This document shows, in pieces, positions 44,750 through 53,318 of a stretch of 64,000 bases of DNA. Every line of letters begins with the position of its first letter. Within the stretch, counting starts at the first letter, position 1. The notes beneath the pieces were generated by a model that searched no databases, was not told the origin of the DNA, and saw only the letters and a program-made list of their open reading frames with translations. The stretch comes from Pyruvatibacter sp. (GTDB lineage: Bacteria; Pseudomonadota; Alphaproteobacteria; CGMCC-115125): NCBI RefSeq assembly GCF_040219635.1, contig NZ_JAVJSC010000002.1:248001-312000 (forward strand). The letters are read 5' to 3'. The position numbers were made by a program, and so were the translations under genes.

Positions 44750-45706
44750 TTACAGCGCCGCCAGCCCAGCCGTTTCATCAAGCCCCAGCATCAGGTTGAG
44801 GCACTGAACTGCCGCACCGGAAGCCCCCTTACCCAGATTATCAAGCTCGGCCACCAGCAGCGCCTGTCCGGGCTGGCCACCGGCGGCATCATGCCCAAAA
44901 ACGCTGATCCGCAGCATGTTCGTCCCCACCAGCGCTTCACCAAACATCTCAGCCGGAGCAGCGCTGGAAGCCGCAACATCGACGAACCGTGCACCTGAGT
45001 AAAACCGCTCAAGACACTGAATTAACGATGAAATTGTCTCACTGGAGGGCGCCATATGCAGGGGCACCTGAACAAGCATTCCCTGCCTGAACTGGCTGGT
45101 TGCCGGCACAAACAACGGCGCCCGCTCCAGCCCTGTGAAATGCGTCATTTCAGGCAGGTGTTTATGGTTAAGACCAAGCCCATAAAGTCTATGTCCCTCA
45201 GATATATAGGCGTCGTTCTTCGTGTTCTCGTAGCGGTCGATCAGCGCGTTGCCACCGCCTGAATATCCCGACACGCCAAACACGGTTGCCGCCCATGACG
45301 GCGGCACAATACCGGCATCAATCAGCGGCCTGACCAGCGCTATGAACCCGGTCGGGTAACACCCTGGAACGGATAGCCTTTTGGCCTTGCGGATAGCCTC
45401 TCGCTGACCGGGTGCCATTTCGGGGAAGCCATAAACCCACCCGTCGGCCACCCGATGCGCAGACGACGCATCAAGAATGCGAACGTCAGGGTTGGTGACC
45501 AGCGCCACAGCTTCCCGCGCGGCATCATCAGGCAGGCACAAAATGGAGGCGTCACAGCCGTTCAGCAACTCGGCGCGGGCCGCAGCATCCTTACGCCGTG
45601 CCGGGTCAATCGACACGACCTCAATATCGGGCCGTGCCTCAAGCCGATCACGGATCTGCAGGCCCGTAGTACCAGCCTCGCCATCAATGAAAACCGTATG
45701 TGCCAT
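44750..45706 (-). CDS. argC: N-acetyl-gamma-glutamyl-phosphate reductase (short type)
   Basis: 318 residues. VFIDGEAGTTGLQIRDRL is the N-terminal nucleotide-binding motif of the short ArgC class; the catalytic Cys lies in SVPGCYPTGFIAL; GVSGYSGGGNALIDRYEN (in part) and NHKHLPEM supply the conserved His. It reduces N-acetylglutamyl phosphate to the semialdehyde in arginine synthesis. rpsI is the usual upstream neighbour of argC in alphaproteobacteria; here it lies about 2.4 kb away, separated by a VOC/HxlR/hydrolase block. Confidence 0.93.
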   Translation of the reverse strand: MAHTVFIDGEAGTTGLQIRDRLEARPDIEVVSIDPARRKDAAARAELLNGCDASILCLPDDAAREAVALVTNPDVRILDASSAHRVADGWVYGFPEMAPGQREAIRKAKRLSVPGCYPTGFIALVRPLIDAGIVPPSWAATVFGVSGYSGGGNALIDRYENTKNDAYISEGHRLYGLGLNHKHLPEMTHFTGLERAPLFVPATSQFRQGMLVQVPLHMAPSSETISSLIQCLERFYSGARFVDVAASSAAPAEMFGEALVGTNMLRISVFGHDAAGGQPGQALLVAELDNLGKGASGAAVQCLNLMLGLDETAGLAAL

Positions 45707-45734
45707 ACCGTGTGAGGCCCTTCAAACCACCAAC

Positions 45735-45769
45735 AAAAACGGGGAAGCGCGGTCTATCACGCCTCCCCG
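45735..45769 (-). terminator. Rho-independent terminator downstream of the VOC gene
   Basis: Stem CGGGGAAGCGC...GCCTCCCCG with minor mismatches, followed on the reverse strand by TTTTTG. It lies about 90 bases after the VOC gene stop and just upstream of argC, separating the two transcripts. Confidence 0.6.
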
Positions 45770-45860
45770 CATTGGCCTAGGGCCGAACTTCATGGCTGAC
45801 CGTTGAACCCGCCATTCCACGCATCTAATGGTTAGCGGGGCCCTTGGGAGCCTGGCGGTA

Positions 45861-46232
45861 CTACTTCGACAGATCCTGCGCCAGCATCAGTGCATTGCCA
45901 TCGGGATCGTAGAAGGTGGCCGTGCTGACCATTCCCTCAATTGTCTCGGTTTCGCCGTCGAAACGCACATCGGAGTTCTCCAGGGCCGCGCGTGCAACCG
46001 AGATATCCGGCACACCAAATACAGGCACGCAGTTTCCCGGTGTTGGTTCCAACTGTTCGCCGAGGCCTACCGTGACGCCCTGCGTATGTGTCTTCATCTC
46101 GCTCCAACCGGCATCATCCGCGTGATAGAGCAACTTGAAGCCAAGGTGCTTTTGATACCAGGCAACACTCGCAACCCTGTCGCGAACCGAAAGGGCTAGC
46201 GTAATCGTGTTATCCAACTCAACAGTTGCCAT
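45861..46232 (-). CDS. VOC-family (glyoxalase-like) protein
   Basis: 123 residues of the vicinal oxygen chelate superfamily: an ITLALSVRDRVASVAWYQKHLGF start (in part), central VTVGLGEQ, and a TATFYDPDGNALMLAQ end. The Glu typically ligating metal near the C-terminus is replaced (NALMLAQ), so glyoxalase or dioxygenase activity is not implied; binding or resistance-type proteins are alternatives. It is divergent from the HxlR-like regulator with a 40-base gap and is probably its target. Confidence 0.8.
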   Translation of the reverse strand: MATVELDNTITLALSVRDRVASVAWYQKHLGFKLLYHADDAGWSEMKTHTQGVTVGLGEQLEPTPGNCVPVFGVPDISVARAALENSDVRFDGETETIEGMVSTATFYDPDGNALMLAQDLSK

Positions 46233-46255
46233 GACGTTTACCTATGTAGTGAAAA

Positions 46256-46268
46256 TATAGTAACTATA
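46256..46268. promoter_or_regulatory. Palindromic operator candidate TATAGTAACTATA
   Basis: A perfect 6-1-6 inverted repeat in the 40-base AT-rich gap between the divergent VOC and HxlR-like genes, ending four bases before the regulator start. The placement fits an autoregulatory binding site of the wHTH protein that would control both genes. Confidence 0.5.
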
Positions 46269-46272
46269 ATTC

Positions 46273-46809
46273 ATGGACATTCCACTACTTGTCAACATCA
46301 CCTCAAAGGCTTGGTCGTTAAAGATTCTGGCCTGTCTGGACGCAGGTGTGCCGGGGCGCCAAGCCTTATTGGTCGCCGCCATCGGTGCTAGCCGAAGCTC
46401 GTTTACATCGAGCCTAAACCATCTCGTGCAGCTTGGAATGCTTGAACGAAATCCCGGCCACGGTCATCCGCTGAGACCCGAATTCCGCTTGACCGCCACC
46501 GGCAAAAAAGCTGCTGCAATGGCAGGCCGTATCGTTAAGGCCGTGCCCGATGACAACGCATTTGCCGTGGTTCGTCGAAGCTGGTCCGTGCCTGTTCTGG
46601 CGCTAACCACAACGCCAAAACGCTTCACGGCCATCAAATCGGGACTGACGCCAATCACCGACCGGGCACTGTCCAGGTCACTGGTTGTTCTGGAAGAGAC
46701 AAATTGGCTCAAGCGGGACATTGACCTGTTCCGTCGTGCACCAGTACCCGTCTACCATGCGGTAAATACAGGCCAGGAAATCAGCCAGGCAGTAGGGCTG
46801 CTACGTTAG
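46273..46809 (+). CDS. HxlR-like winged-helix transcriptional regulator
   Basis: 178 residues with what look like two winged-helix units. The first (residues 10-78) contains WSLKILACLDAGV, a recognition-helix-like GASRSSFTSSLNHLVQLGML and a wing with RPEFRLTATGKKA. The second (about 98-165) contains WSVPVLALTTTPKRFTAIK (in part) and ITDRALSRSLVVLEETNWL, which matches the HxlR pattern closely. It is divergent from the VOC gene and likely controls it. A duplicated HxlR domain in one chain is known but uncommon. Confidence 0.75.
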   Translation: MDIPLLVNITSKAWSLKILACLDAGVPGRQALLVAAIGASRSSFTSSLNHLVQLGMLERNPGHGHPLRPEFRLTATGKKAAAMAGRIVKAVPDDNAFAVVRRSWSVPVLALTTTPKRFTAIKSGLTPITDRALSRSLVVLEETNWLKRDIDLFRRAPVPVYHAVNTGQEISQAVGLLR

Positions 46810-46830
46810 GTCGGAACGACACCAACTCGC

Positions 46831-47622
46831 CTAGCTATGCACCTCATACAGACGACGCATCAGACGCGGTGGCTCAAAATGCCGCCAGGTGCCGCTTTTC
46901 TGCGCCAAGCGGTCAGCAACCGCGAAATACACCAGCGGATTGACACCCAGCCCCATATGGCTGGCAAAAACCTCGATGGATTCCCGCTGCCCACCGGGCA
47001 ACTCGCGACAGGCATCGCCTGCCACAATAGCGTCGGTGCTTGAAAAAATGGCTGTCGCCGGCACCGGAATGGGCGCGCCCAATGCTTCGGTACGTTCTTT
47101 ATCCTCGATACGATCCTTCGAGGCCAACAGATTCCACAGCGCGCCTATGGAGTTTGCCCGTACATCCTGAAACGGACTGCCCATGGTGATGACGCCGCGC
47201 ACAAGATCTGCGTTTTCACGGGCAGCTTCACGCACCAGGCAGCCGCCCAGGCTCCACCCCACGAGCGACACCTTCTCGCCGGTGCGGCCTGCCAGATCCT
47301 TTGCGTTGTTCACAATGGCATCAAGGTTCGCCTGCGTCGGGCCATCATTGCGCCCGTTGCGCCAGCCGCGCGTATGATAGCCCCGGTTTTTGAGGAAACG
47401 GCGCAGCGGCAGCGTGGACGCATCATCAGCAGAAAAACCCGGGGCAACAATCACCCCATGCCCGTCACCGTTGGGCGCGCGGTCCAGCAATGGCCACGCA
47501 GCGGCCAAAGCAGCACCCTCGCCCATCACCCGAAGCTCAAGCGGCAGAAGCGAGGCGCGCGGCGGCGCTATGGGGCGATACCGGTGCGGTGTGGCATCGG
47601 TGTCAGCTGAGACCCGGGGCAT
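46831..47622 (-). CDS. Alpha/beta-hydrolase (PGAP1/lipase-like)
   Basis: 263 residues from ATG 47622, which has AGGA upstream; an ATG at 47649 is possible, and further extension enters sequence without coding character. GVIVAPGFSADD provides the oxyanion-hole region, GWSLGG the nucleophile Ser, and SSTDAIVAG and ASHMGLGVNP the Asp and His candidates. No signal peptide. Substrate unknown; an esterase or lipase role is inferred from fold. Confidence 0.8.
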   Translation of the reverse strand: MPRVSADTDATPHRYRPIAPPRASLLPLELRVMGEGAALAAAWPLLDRAPNGDGHGVIVAPGFSADDASTLPLRRFLKNRGYHTRGWRNGRNDGPTQANLDAIVNNAKDLAGRTGEKVSLVGWSLGGCLVREAARENADLVRGVITMGSPFQDVRANSIGALWNLLASKDRIEDKERTEALGAPIPVPATAIFSSTDAIVAGDACRELPGGQRESIEVFASHMGLGVNPLVYFAVADRLAQKSGTWRHFEPPRLMRRLYEVHS

Positions 47623-47821
47623 GAGATGTCCATCCTGTCGCAAAGACATGTGTCGGGGGTGTTGCGCGTATGTGCGGCAATCGGATGAGACCGTCGTGAC
47701 CACAACATCTTGTGTCCGGCCTGCACGACGCCGCTTTTTTACCGCACAGTCAATAGCCATACGGCTACTACGGACTTGTGGATCACCGGCGAGCGCCCCC
47801 AACACCCGCCCGTGCCACCTC

Positions 47822-47905
47822 TTGCCTCCCCGCGGCCCCCAGAGCGAAAAAGCACGGCCCGACCAAGTTACCCCTAGATTCCGCGATCAAGTCGCGGAAA
47901 GGCAA
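47822..47905. repeat. Cloverleaf-like intergenic repeat, copy 1 (degenerate)
   Basis: Begins TTGCCTCCCCGCGG and ends with the well-kept hairpin TTCCGCGA-tcaag-TCGCGGAA plus AGGCAA. The middle part is diverged. It is homologous to the copies at 47952 and 52020. Confidence 0.7.
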
Positions 47906-47951
47906 CGGAGGTGGAACCGACGCAGCCTCATGCGCCGTCCGCTCAATCTAC

Positions 47952-48045
47952 TGCCTCCCCGCGGCTTGACCGCGGGGCCCAGTGCTAAACAGCACGGCGA
48001 AACCAGATCGTCCCCAGGTTCCGCGATCAAGTCACGGACAGGCAT
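47952..48045. repeat. Cloverleaf-like intergenic repeat, copy 2
   Basis: TGCCT, hairpin CCCCGCGG-cttga-CCGCGGGG, a middle CCCAG...CCAGG element, hairpin TTCCGCGA-tcaag-TCACGGA, then AGGCA. The outer TGCCT/AGGCA ends can pair. Confidence 0.75.
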
Positions 48046-48076
48046 GGAGTGTATGGCCCAGGCAGGCTTCAAGAAC

Positions 48077-48109
48077 AAAAAAGGGCGGCTCCGAGGAACC
48101 GCCCTTTTT
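48077..48109 (-). terminator. Rho-independent terminator of rplM-rpsI
   Basis: Stem AAAGGGCGG/CCGCCCTTT with a 10-base loop (CTCCGAGGAA region), flanked by A6 on one side and T5 on the other, so it can work in either direction. It lies 20 bases after the rpsI stop. Confidence 0.85.
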
Positions 48110-48129
48110 CGTAATCGCGTATCGGTGAC

Positions 48130-48630
48130 TTAGCGCTTGGAGAACTGGAAGCTGCGGCGGGCTTTCGCGCGGCCATACTTCTTGCGTTCCACCACGCGGC
48201 TGTCGCGGGTCAGGAAGCCGCCGCCCTTGAGCACACTGCGCAGTGCAGGTTCATAGAGAATAAGCGCCTTGGAGATGCCGTGACGCACAGCACCCGCCTG
48301 GCCTGACAGCCCACCGCCGGTGACGGTGCAAAAAACGTCAAACTCGGTCGCACGCTCAGCGACCGCCAGCGGCTGGTTCACCAGCATCCGCAGCACGGGA
48401 CGGGCAAAATACTGCTCCTGATCCTTGCCGTTGACGGTGATGACGCCGGTGCCGCGCTTGATCCAGACACGGGCCACCGCATCCTTGCGCTTGCCGGTGG
48501 CATAAGAGCGGCCAAGCTCGTCGATCTTGGGATCGGGAAGCGCTTCAGGCTCTGCCGCAGGCGTGCCGGTCACAGCTTCGCTCATGGCGTTGCCGAGGTC
48601 TTCCAGGGAATGGGTTTCTGATTCTGACAT
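48130..48630 (-). CDS. rpsI: 30S ribosomal protein S9
   Basis: 166 residues. The S9 core (residues about 38-166) has YATGKRKDAVARVWI, GLSGQAGAVRHGISKAL and the invariant basic tail RAKARRSFQFSKR that reaches the P-site tRNA. The acidic N-terminal extension of about 35 residues is typical of alphaproteobacteria. Follows rplM by five bases. Confidence 0.97.
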   Translation of the reverse strand: MSESETHSLEDLGNAMSEAVTGTPAAEPEALPDPKIDELGRSYATGKRKDAVARVWIKRGTGVITVNGKDQEQYFARPVLRMLVNQPLAVAERATEFDVFCTVTGGGLSGQAGAVRHGISKALILYEPALRSVLKGGGFLTRDSRVVERKKYGRAKARRSFQFSKR

Positions 48631-48635
48631 GCTGA

Positions 48636-49100
48636 TTAATCCCTCGGCGTGTTCTTGGAGTTGAGCGCTGCAATATCCAGTGCTTCGGGCTTTTGTGCCT
48701 CATGGGGATGCTCGGCACCCGCATACACCTTCAGGTTGGACATCTGCTGGCGCGACAGCGGGCCGCCGGGCAGCATCCGCTGAACCGCCTTGATGACCAC
48801 GTCTTCAGGGTTTTTGCCCTCAAGAACCCGCGTCGGGTTGGTTTCCTTGATACCGCCGGGATGGCCCGTGTGCCGGTAATAGGTCTTGTCGGTCATCTTT
48901 TTGCCGGTCAGGGCCACTTTTTCAGCGTTGATGACCACAATGTTGTCGCCGCAATCCATGTGCGGGGTAAACGTGGGCTTGTGCTTGCCGCGCAGGCGGG
49001 TTGCGATGATAGCGGCCATGCGCCCCACAACCAGGCCTTCAGCGTCAATAAGCACCCACTTTTTCTCGATATTCGAGGGGGTGGCGGTAAAGGTTTTCAT
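48636..49100 (-). CDS. rplM: 50S ribosomal protein L13
   Basis: 154 residues starting MKTFTATPSNIEKKW at 49100, with an AAGAAG ribosome-binding site. WVLIDAEGLVVGRMA, GDNIVVINAEKVALTG and YYRHTGHPGG are the L13 signatures, followed by AVQRMLPGGPLSRQQMSNLKVY in part. Operon with rpsI. The frame is open 44 codons upstream but this extension is not conserved. Confidence 0.97.
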   Translation of the reverse strand: MKTFTATPSNIEKKWVLIDAEGLVVGRMAAIIATRLRGKHKPTFTPHMDCGDNIVVINAEKVALTGKKMTDKTYYRHTGHPGGIKETNPTRVLEGKNPEDVVIKAVQRMLPGGPLSRQQMSNLKVYAGAEHPHEAQKPEALDIAALNSKNTPRD

Positions 49101-49390
49101 TGGTCTTCTTGTCGTCCCGTAAAACAGAGCCCGCATACCGCAGGCCCCAAATGCAAAGCGCCGGACAGCGCTGCCCGGCGAAACCTCAATGTGGGGCGGT
49201 TTATGATGCCGTCGCTGCGCGTTGTCAATCATCTAGCGGCGAAAAGTGGTAATAAAACCAGCAGCTTGTAATTGCGGTATTATAAAACCCCATTTGGCCC
49301 CTCTGCAAGGACACAGCAAATATGCTGACGCGACCCGCTGCCCTGCTTACACTTACCGCCTAACACCGCGGCAAAAATCGAGAGCCCCCA

Positions 49391-50212
49391 ATGTCCCAGC
49401 CAGTTGCCAGTCCAGCCACCAATGAGCCGGTACTGATTGAACATCAGGCAAATGGCATCGCCCGCCTCACCCTCAACCGGCCCAAAGCCCGAAATAGCCT
49501 TTCTGATGCGCTGATTTCCGAGCTTCACGCCGCCATCACCCGCCTCGCGGATGACCCGGCCGCCCGCGTCATCATTCTGGATGGTGCAGGCCCCGCCTTT
49601 TGCGCCGGACATGACCTCAAGGAAATGACCGCCCACCGTGCCGATGCTGACGGCGGCAAGGCCTATTTCGAGGACTTGGTCACCCGCTGCTCAGCCATGA
49701 TGCAGGCCATCGTCCAGTGCCCCAAGCCGGTGATCGCCCGCGTGCACGGTATAGCCACCGCCGCCGGGTGCCAGCTTGTTGCAAGCTGCGATCTGGCGCT
49801 GGCCAGCACCGATGCACATTTTGCAACGCCCGGCGTCAATATCGGCCTGTTCTGCTCCACCCCCATGGTGGCTCTGTCCCGCAACGTGCCGCGCAAGCAG
49901 GCCATGGAAATGTTGCTGCTGGGCGAAATGATTGACGCCAAGCGCGCCGTCGAGTTCGGCCTCATCAACCAGTGCACCTCCCTCGCCGTTCTGGACGACG
50001 AAGTGAATGCATGGGCCAAACGCATCGCCGGCAAATCATCCCACACCGTCGCCATAGGCAAACGGGCGTTCTATGACCAACTGGAAATGGGCCTCGCCGA
50101 CGCCTACACATTTGCCGGCCGCGTGATGGTGCAGAACATGCTGGCCCGCGACGCCGAAGAAGGCATCAACGCCTTCATTGAGAAGCGAGACCCAAGCTGG
50201 GAAGATCGTTAG
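49391..50212 (+). CDS. Enoyl-CoA hydratase/isomerase family protein
   Basis: 273-residue crotonase-fold protein. The CoA-binding start LTLNRPKARNSLS, oxyanion loop FCAGHDLKEM, and IATAAGCQLVASCDLALAS are clear. The catalytic Glu usually found in the second loop is replaced in FATPGVNIGLF, as in ECHDC3-like members, so true hydratase activity is doubtful. Divergent from rplM across a 290-base gap. Confidence 0.85.
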   Translation: MSQPVASPATNEPVLIEHQANGIARLTLNRPKARNSLSDALISELHAAITRLADDPAARVIILDGAGPAFCAGHDLKEMTAHRADADGGKAYFEDLVTRCSAMMQAIVQCPKPVIARVHGIATAAGCQLVASCDLALASTDAHFATPGVNIGLFCSTPMVALSRNVPRKQAMEMLLLGEMIDAKRAVEFGLINQCTSLAVLDDEVNAWAKRIAGKSSHTVAIGKRAFYDQLEMGLADAYTFAGRVMVQNMLARDAEEGINAFIEKRDPSWEDR

Positions 50213-50273
50213 ACAGCGCCTGCCGTGCTCGTGTTAAGTGTGCACCAAGCAACAGCTACGGACCCGCTCGCCA

Positions 50274-50693
50274 ATGCCCACCTATTCAGACGATGCGCTG
50301 CGAACCATCTTTGACACGACAAAAACCATTGCCCTTGTTGGTGCAAGCGACAAGCCCAACCGCGCCAGCAACTCCGTCATGGCGTTTTTGCTGGGCGAGG
50401 GATTTGACGTTTATCCGGTGAACCCGGTGAAGGCAGGCGTTGAGATTCACGGTCGCACGGTGCTGGCGTCCCTCGCCGACGTGCCGGTGCCCATCGACAT
50501 GGTGGATATTTTCCGCAACTCCGACGTAGCCGGCGAAACCGTGGACGAGGCTATTGCCGTTGGCGCAAAGACCGTGTGGATGCAGCTTGGCGTCATTGAC
50601 GAGGCCGCTGCCGCCCGCGCACAGGCTGCGGGCCTGACCGTCATCATGGACCGGTGTCCGGCCCAGGAAATACCGCGGCTGCGCGCCGCCTGA
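50274..50693 (+). CDS. CoA-binding protein (YccU type)
   Basis: 139 residues with a CoA_binding Rossmann-like domain: IALVGASDKPNRASNSVM, DVYPVNPVKAGVEIHG, VDMVDIFRN-type strand and KTVWMQLGVIDEAAAARAQAAGL in part, ending MDRCPAQE. It presumably binds CoA or a CoA ester; role unknown. The ATG at 50274 is preferred over a GTG 12 codons upstream. Lies between the crotonase and metY on the same strand. Confidence 0.85.
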   Translation: MPTYSDDALRTIFDTTKTIALVGASDKPNRASNSVMAFLLGEGFDVYPVNPVKAGVEIHGRTVLASLADVPVPIDMVDIFRNSDVAGETVDEAIAVGAKTVWMQLGVIDEAAAARAQAAGLTVIMDRCPAQEIPRLRAA

Positions 50694-50725
50694 CTTAAAA
50701 CAATCCGTACAGGGAGTATTACACA

Positions 50726-52003
50726 ATGAGCGATCAGGGTTTTTCAACGCGTGCCGTGCACGCAGGTGCCGCCCCCGACCCCACAACCGGCGCGCGGGCC
50801 ACACCAATTTATCAGACAACATCCTATGTGTTTGACGATGTGGACCATGCCGCCCGCCTGTTCGGATTGCAGGAGTTCGGCAACATCTATTCGCGCATCA
50901 TGAACCCCACGCAGGCGGTGCTTGAGGAACGTGTGGCAGCCCTTGAAGGCGGCACGGCGGCGCTTGCAACAGCATCAGGCCATGGCGCACAGCTGCTGAT
51001 TTTCCACACCCTCATGCAGCCCGGCGACCACTTTGTGGCGGCCAGGCAGCTGTATGGCGGCTCCATCAATCAGTTCGGCCATGCCTTCAAAAAGTTTGAC
51101 TGGCATGTGGACTGGGCCGACATGTCAGACACTGCCGCCGTGAAGGCCGCCATCGGGCCAAAGACGCGCGCCATCTTCATGGAGTCCATCGCCAACCCCG
51201 GCGGCGTTATTCAGGACATTGATGCGATTGCCGCCATCGCCAAGGATGCAGGCATTCCGCTGATTGTCGATAACACCATGGCCACGCCGTATCTCTGCCG
51301 ACCCATTGAGCACGGTGCCGACATTGTTGTGCACTCGCTGACCAAGTTCATTGGTGGTCACGGCAATTCGGTGGGCGGCATTCTGGTGGATGCTGGCACG
51401 TTTGACTGGTCGGCGTCGGGCAACTACCCCACCATGTCGGAGCCGTGCGAGAGCTATCATGGCCTCAAGATGCACGAGACGTTTGGTAACATTGCCTTTG
51501 CCATCACCTGCCGCGTGCTGGGCCTGCGCGACCTTGGCCCCGCCATCTCGCCGCAGAATGCATTTTTGTTGCTGACAGGCTGCGAAACCCTGCCCCTGCG
51601 TATGGAACGCCACTGCACAAACGCCGTAGAGGTTGCGCATCACCTCAAGGCGCACCCCAAAGTGTCGTGGGTGTCATATGCAGGCCTCAAGGAAGACCCC
51701 GGCCACGCGCTGATGCAGAAGATCAGCCCCAAAGGCGCAGGGGCCGTGTTCACCTTCGGCCTCAAGGGTGGCTACGATGCCGGCAAGACCGTATGCAATT
51801 CGGTGAAACTGCTGTCGCATCTCGCCAATATCGGCGACACGCGCTCGCTGATTATCCACCCCGCCTCCACGACACACGCCCAGCTTACGCCGGAGCAACG
51901 CAGCGCCGCAGGTGCAGGTGACGACACGGTGCGCATTTCAGTCGGCATCGAAGACGCCGCCGACATCATCGCGGACCTCGATCAGGCGCTGGCAAAGACC
52001 TAA
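50726..52003 (+). CDS. metY: O-acetylhomoserine sulfhydrylase (aminocarboxypropyltransferase)
   Basis: 425 residues of the Cys/Met-metabolism PLP family. STRAVHAGAAPDPTTGARATPIYQT (in part) starts the protein, the PLP lysine is in VVHSLTKFIGGHG, and the long form with AGTFDWSASGNYP is typical of MetY. It makes homocysteine from O-acetylhomoserine and sulfide, complementing the transsulfuration MetC at 9960 and Hom at 40200. AGGGAG ten bases upstream. Confidence 0.93.
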   Translation: MSDQGFSTRAVHAGAAPDPTTGARATPIYQTTSYVFDDVDHAARLFGLQEFGNIYSRIMNPTQAVLEERVAALEGGTAALATASGHGAQLLIFHTLMQPGDHFVAARQLYGGSINQFGHAFKKFDWHVDWADMSDTAAVKAAIGPKTRAIFMESIANPGGVIQDIDAIAAIAKDAGIPLIVDNTMATPYLCRPIEHGADIVVHSLTKFIGGHGNSVGGILVDAGTFDWSASGNYPTMSEPCESYHGLKMHETFGNIAFAITCRVLGLRDLGPAISPQNAFLLLTGCETLPLRMERHCTNAVEVAHHLKAHPKVSWVSYAGLKEDPGHALMQKISPKGAGAVFTFGLKGGYDAGKTVCNSVKLLSHLANIGDTRSLIIHPASTTHAQLTPEQRSAAGAGDDTVRISVGIEDAADIIADLDQALAKT

Positions 52004-52019
52004 GCGACTTTTTTACTCC

Positions 52020-52094
52020 TTGCCTCCCCGTGGCTTGACCACGGGGCCCAGAGCAACATGCCCTGGGTTCCGCGATCAAGTCGCGGAAAGGCAA
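52020..52094. repeat. Cloverleaf-like intergenic repeat, copy 3 (best preserved)
   Basis: TTGCCT ... AGGCAA outer arms enclose three stem-loops: CCCCGTGG-cttga-CCACGGGG, CCCAG-agcaacatgc-CTGGG and TTCCGCGA-tcaag-TCGCGGAA. Together they can form a four-way junction. It lies between the convergent metY and ctaA genes. Confidence 0.8.
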
Positions 52095-52128
52095 TGAGGG
52101 AGTGTGGTGGTTAGCAGGGCTAGCGTGG

Positions 52129-53193
52129 TCAGGCAGGCACTGCCGCCCGGTTGCCGCCATGCACCGCGATATGCAGCAGGTAGATGGCGGCACCGAGCAC
52201 CACCACGGCGCCAAACTGATGCACGCCGCCCATCCAGATGGGCACAACTGCCAGCAGTGTCCAGATGCCGAACAGGATCTGCGCCACAACGGCGGTTGCA
52301 AACCACATGGCCGCCTTGCGCAGGTCACGCGGCGCACCGCCCGCTACAACCCGCCAGCAAAAGACAACAGTCGCAATGGCAATCAGATACGCCACCATGC
52401 GGTGGTTGAACTGCACCGTCATGTGGTCCTCGAAAGCTGCCAGAGGCACGCCATACACGCGATCGGGAATGAACGCGCCGTCCATCAGGGGCCAGGTGTT
52501 GTAGATCATCCCCGCATCAAGCCCGGCCACAAACGCGCCCAGCACGATTTGCACATAGACAAGCGCTGCAAGACCGCCGGTCCACAATATCCAGCGCCGT
52601 TCGCCCGCACCGGCAGCCTGCCGCAAAATACCAAGCGCCACCCACAGCAGCGCCGCAAAAATAATAAACGCCAGCCCCAGATGCGCTGCCAGCCGATATT
52701 GCGACACACTCACCCGCTCGGTGAGACCGCTGGCCACCATGTACCAGCCCATGAAGCCCTGCAGGCCGCCCAGCACAAACAGCCCGGCGCATGTCCATGC
52801 CAGCCTTCCGCGCAACCGGCCTGTGGCCAGAAACCAGACAAACGGCACGAAGAACGCCAGCCCGATGAGGCGGCCCAAAAACCTGTGCGCCCACTCCCAC
52901 CAGTAAATGACCTTGAACTCGTCAAGGCTCATGCCCTTGTTGACGAGTTGGTATTGCGGGATCTGCCGATACTTGTCGAACTCCTGCTGCCACACGTCTG
53001 CACTCAGCGGCGGAATAGCGCCGGTCACGGGTTTCCATTCGGTGATCGACAGACCGGATTCCGTCAGCCGCGTAAGCCCGCCGACCACCACCATGATGGT
53101 CACGAGCGCTGCAACCGCCAGCAGCCAAATGGCAATCGGCCGCTGGTCGGGTGTGGATGCGGCATCGCCGCGCAGGGTGTTGTCTGTGGAGGT
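52129..53193 (-). CDS. ctaA: Haem A synthase (COX15/CtaA)
   Basis: 354 residues, eight helices. GGLTRLTESGLSITEWKPVTG marks the N-terminal half in part, with EWAHRFLGRLIG and QFNHRMVAYLIA providing haem-ligand histidines, and VHQFGAVVVLGAAIYL the last. It converts haem O to haem A for cytochrome c oxidase. The TTG at 53193 (after GGAGC) is preferred; an ATG at 53298 would add 35 residues without family resemblance. Confidence 0.92.
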   Translation of the reverse strand, partial: TSTDNTLRGDAASTPDQRPIAIWLLAVAALVTIMVVVGGLTRLTESGLSITEWKPVTGAIPPLSADVWQQEFDKYRQIPQYQLVNKGMSLDEFKVIYWWEWAHRFLGRLIGLAFFVPFVWFLATGRLRGRLAWTCAGLFVLGGLQGFMGWYMVASGLTERVSVSQYRLAAHLGLAFIIFAALLWVALGILRQAAGAGERRWILWTGGLAALVYVQIVLGAFVAGLDAGMIYNTWPLMDGAFIPDRVYGVPLAAFEDHMTVQFNHRMVAYLIAIATVVFCWRVVAGGAPRDLRKAAMWFATAVVAQILFGIWTLLAVVPIWMGGVHQFGAVVVLGAAIYLLHIAVHGGNRAAVPA

Positions 53194-53318
53194 CAAAGGC
53201 TGGTGCTCCGAAGCGTCACGGCCTAAATGTCGGGTCTGGTAGTGTTTAACTGGACCGGCCAGCAAAACCGGACAAGCGGCGCGATGCCGCATCTGCACAA
53301 AATCGGAGCCTGCTCTTC

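Noticed and set aside
47390..48133. 247-codon forward frame
   Set aside because: It runs antisense to the hydrolase and through two intergenic repeats, and its translation is low complexity.
52102..53226. 374-codon forward frame opposite ctaA
   Set aside because: The reverse frame encodes an unmistakable CtaA; the forward translation is His/Gln/Pro-rich without any domain.
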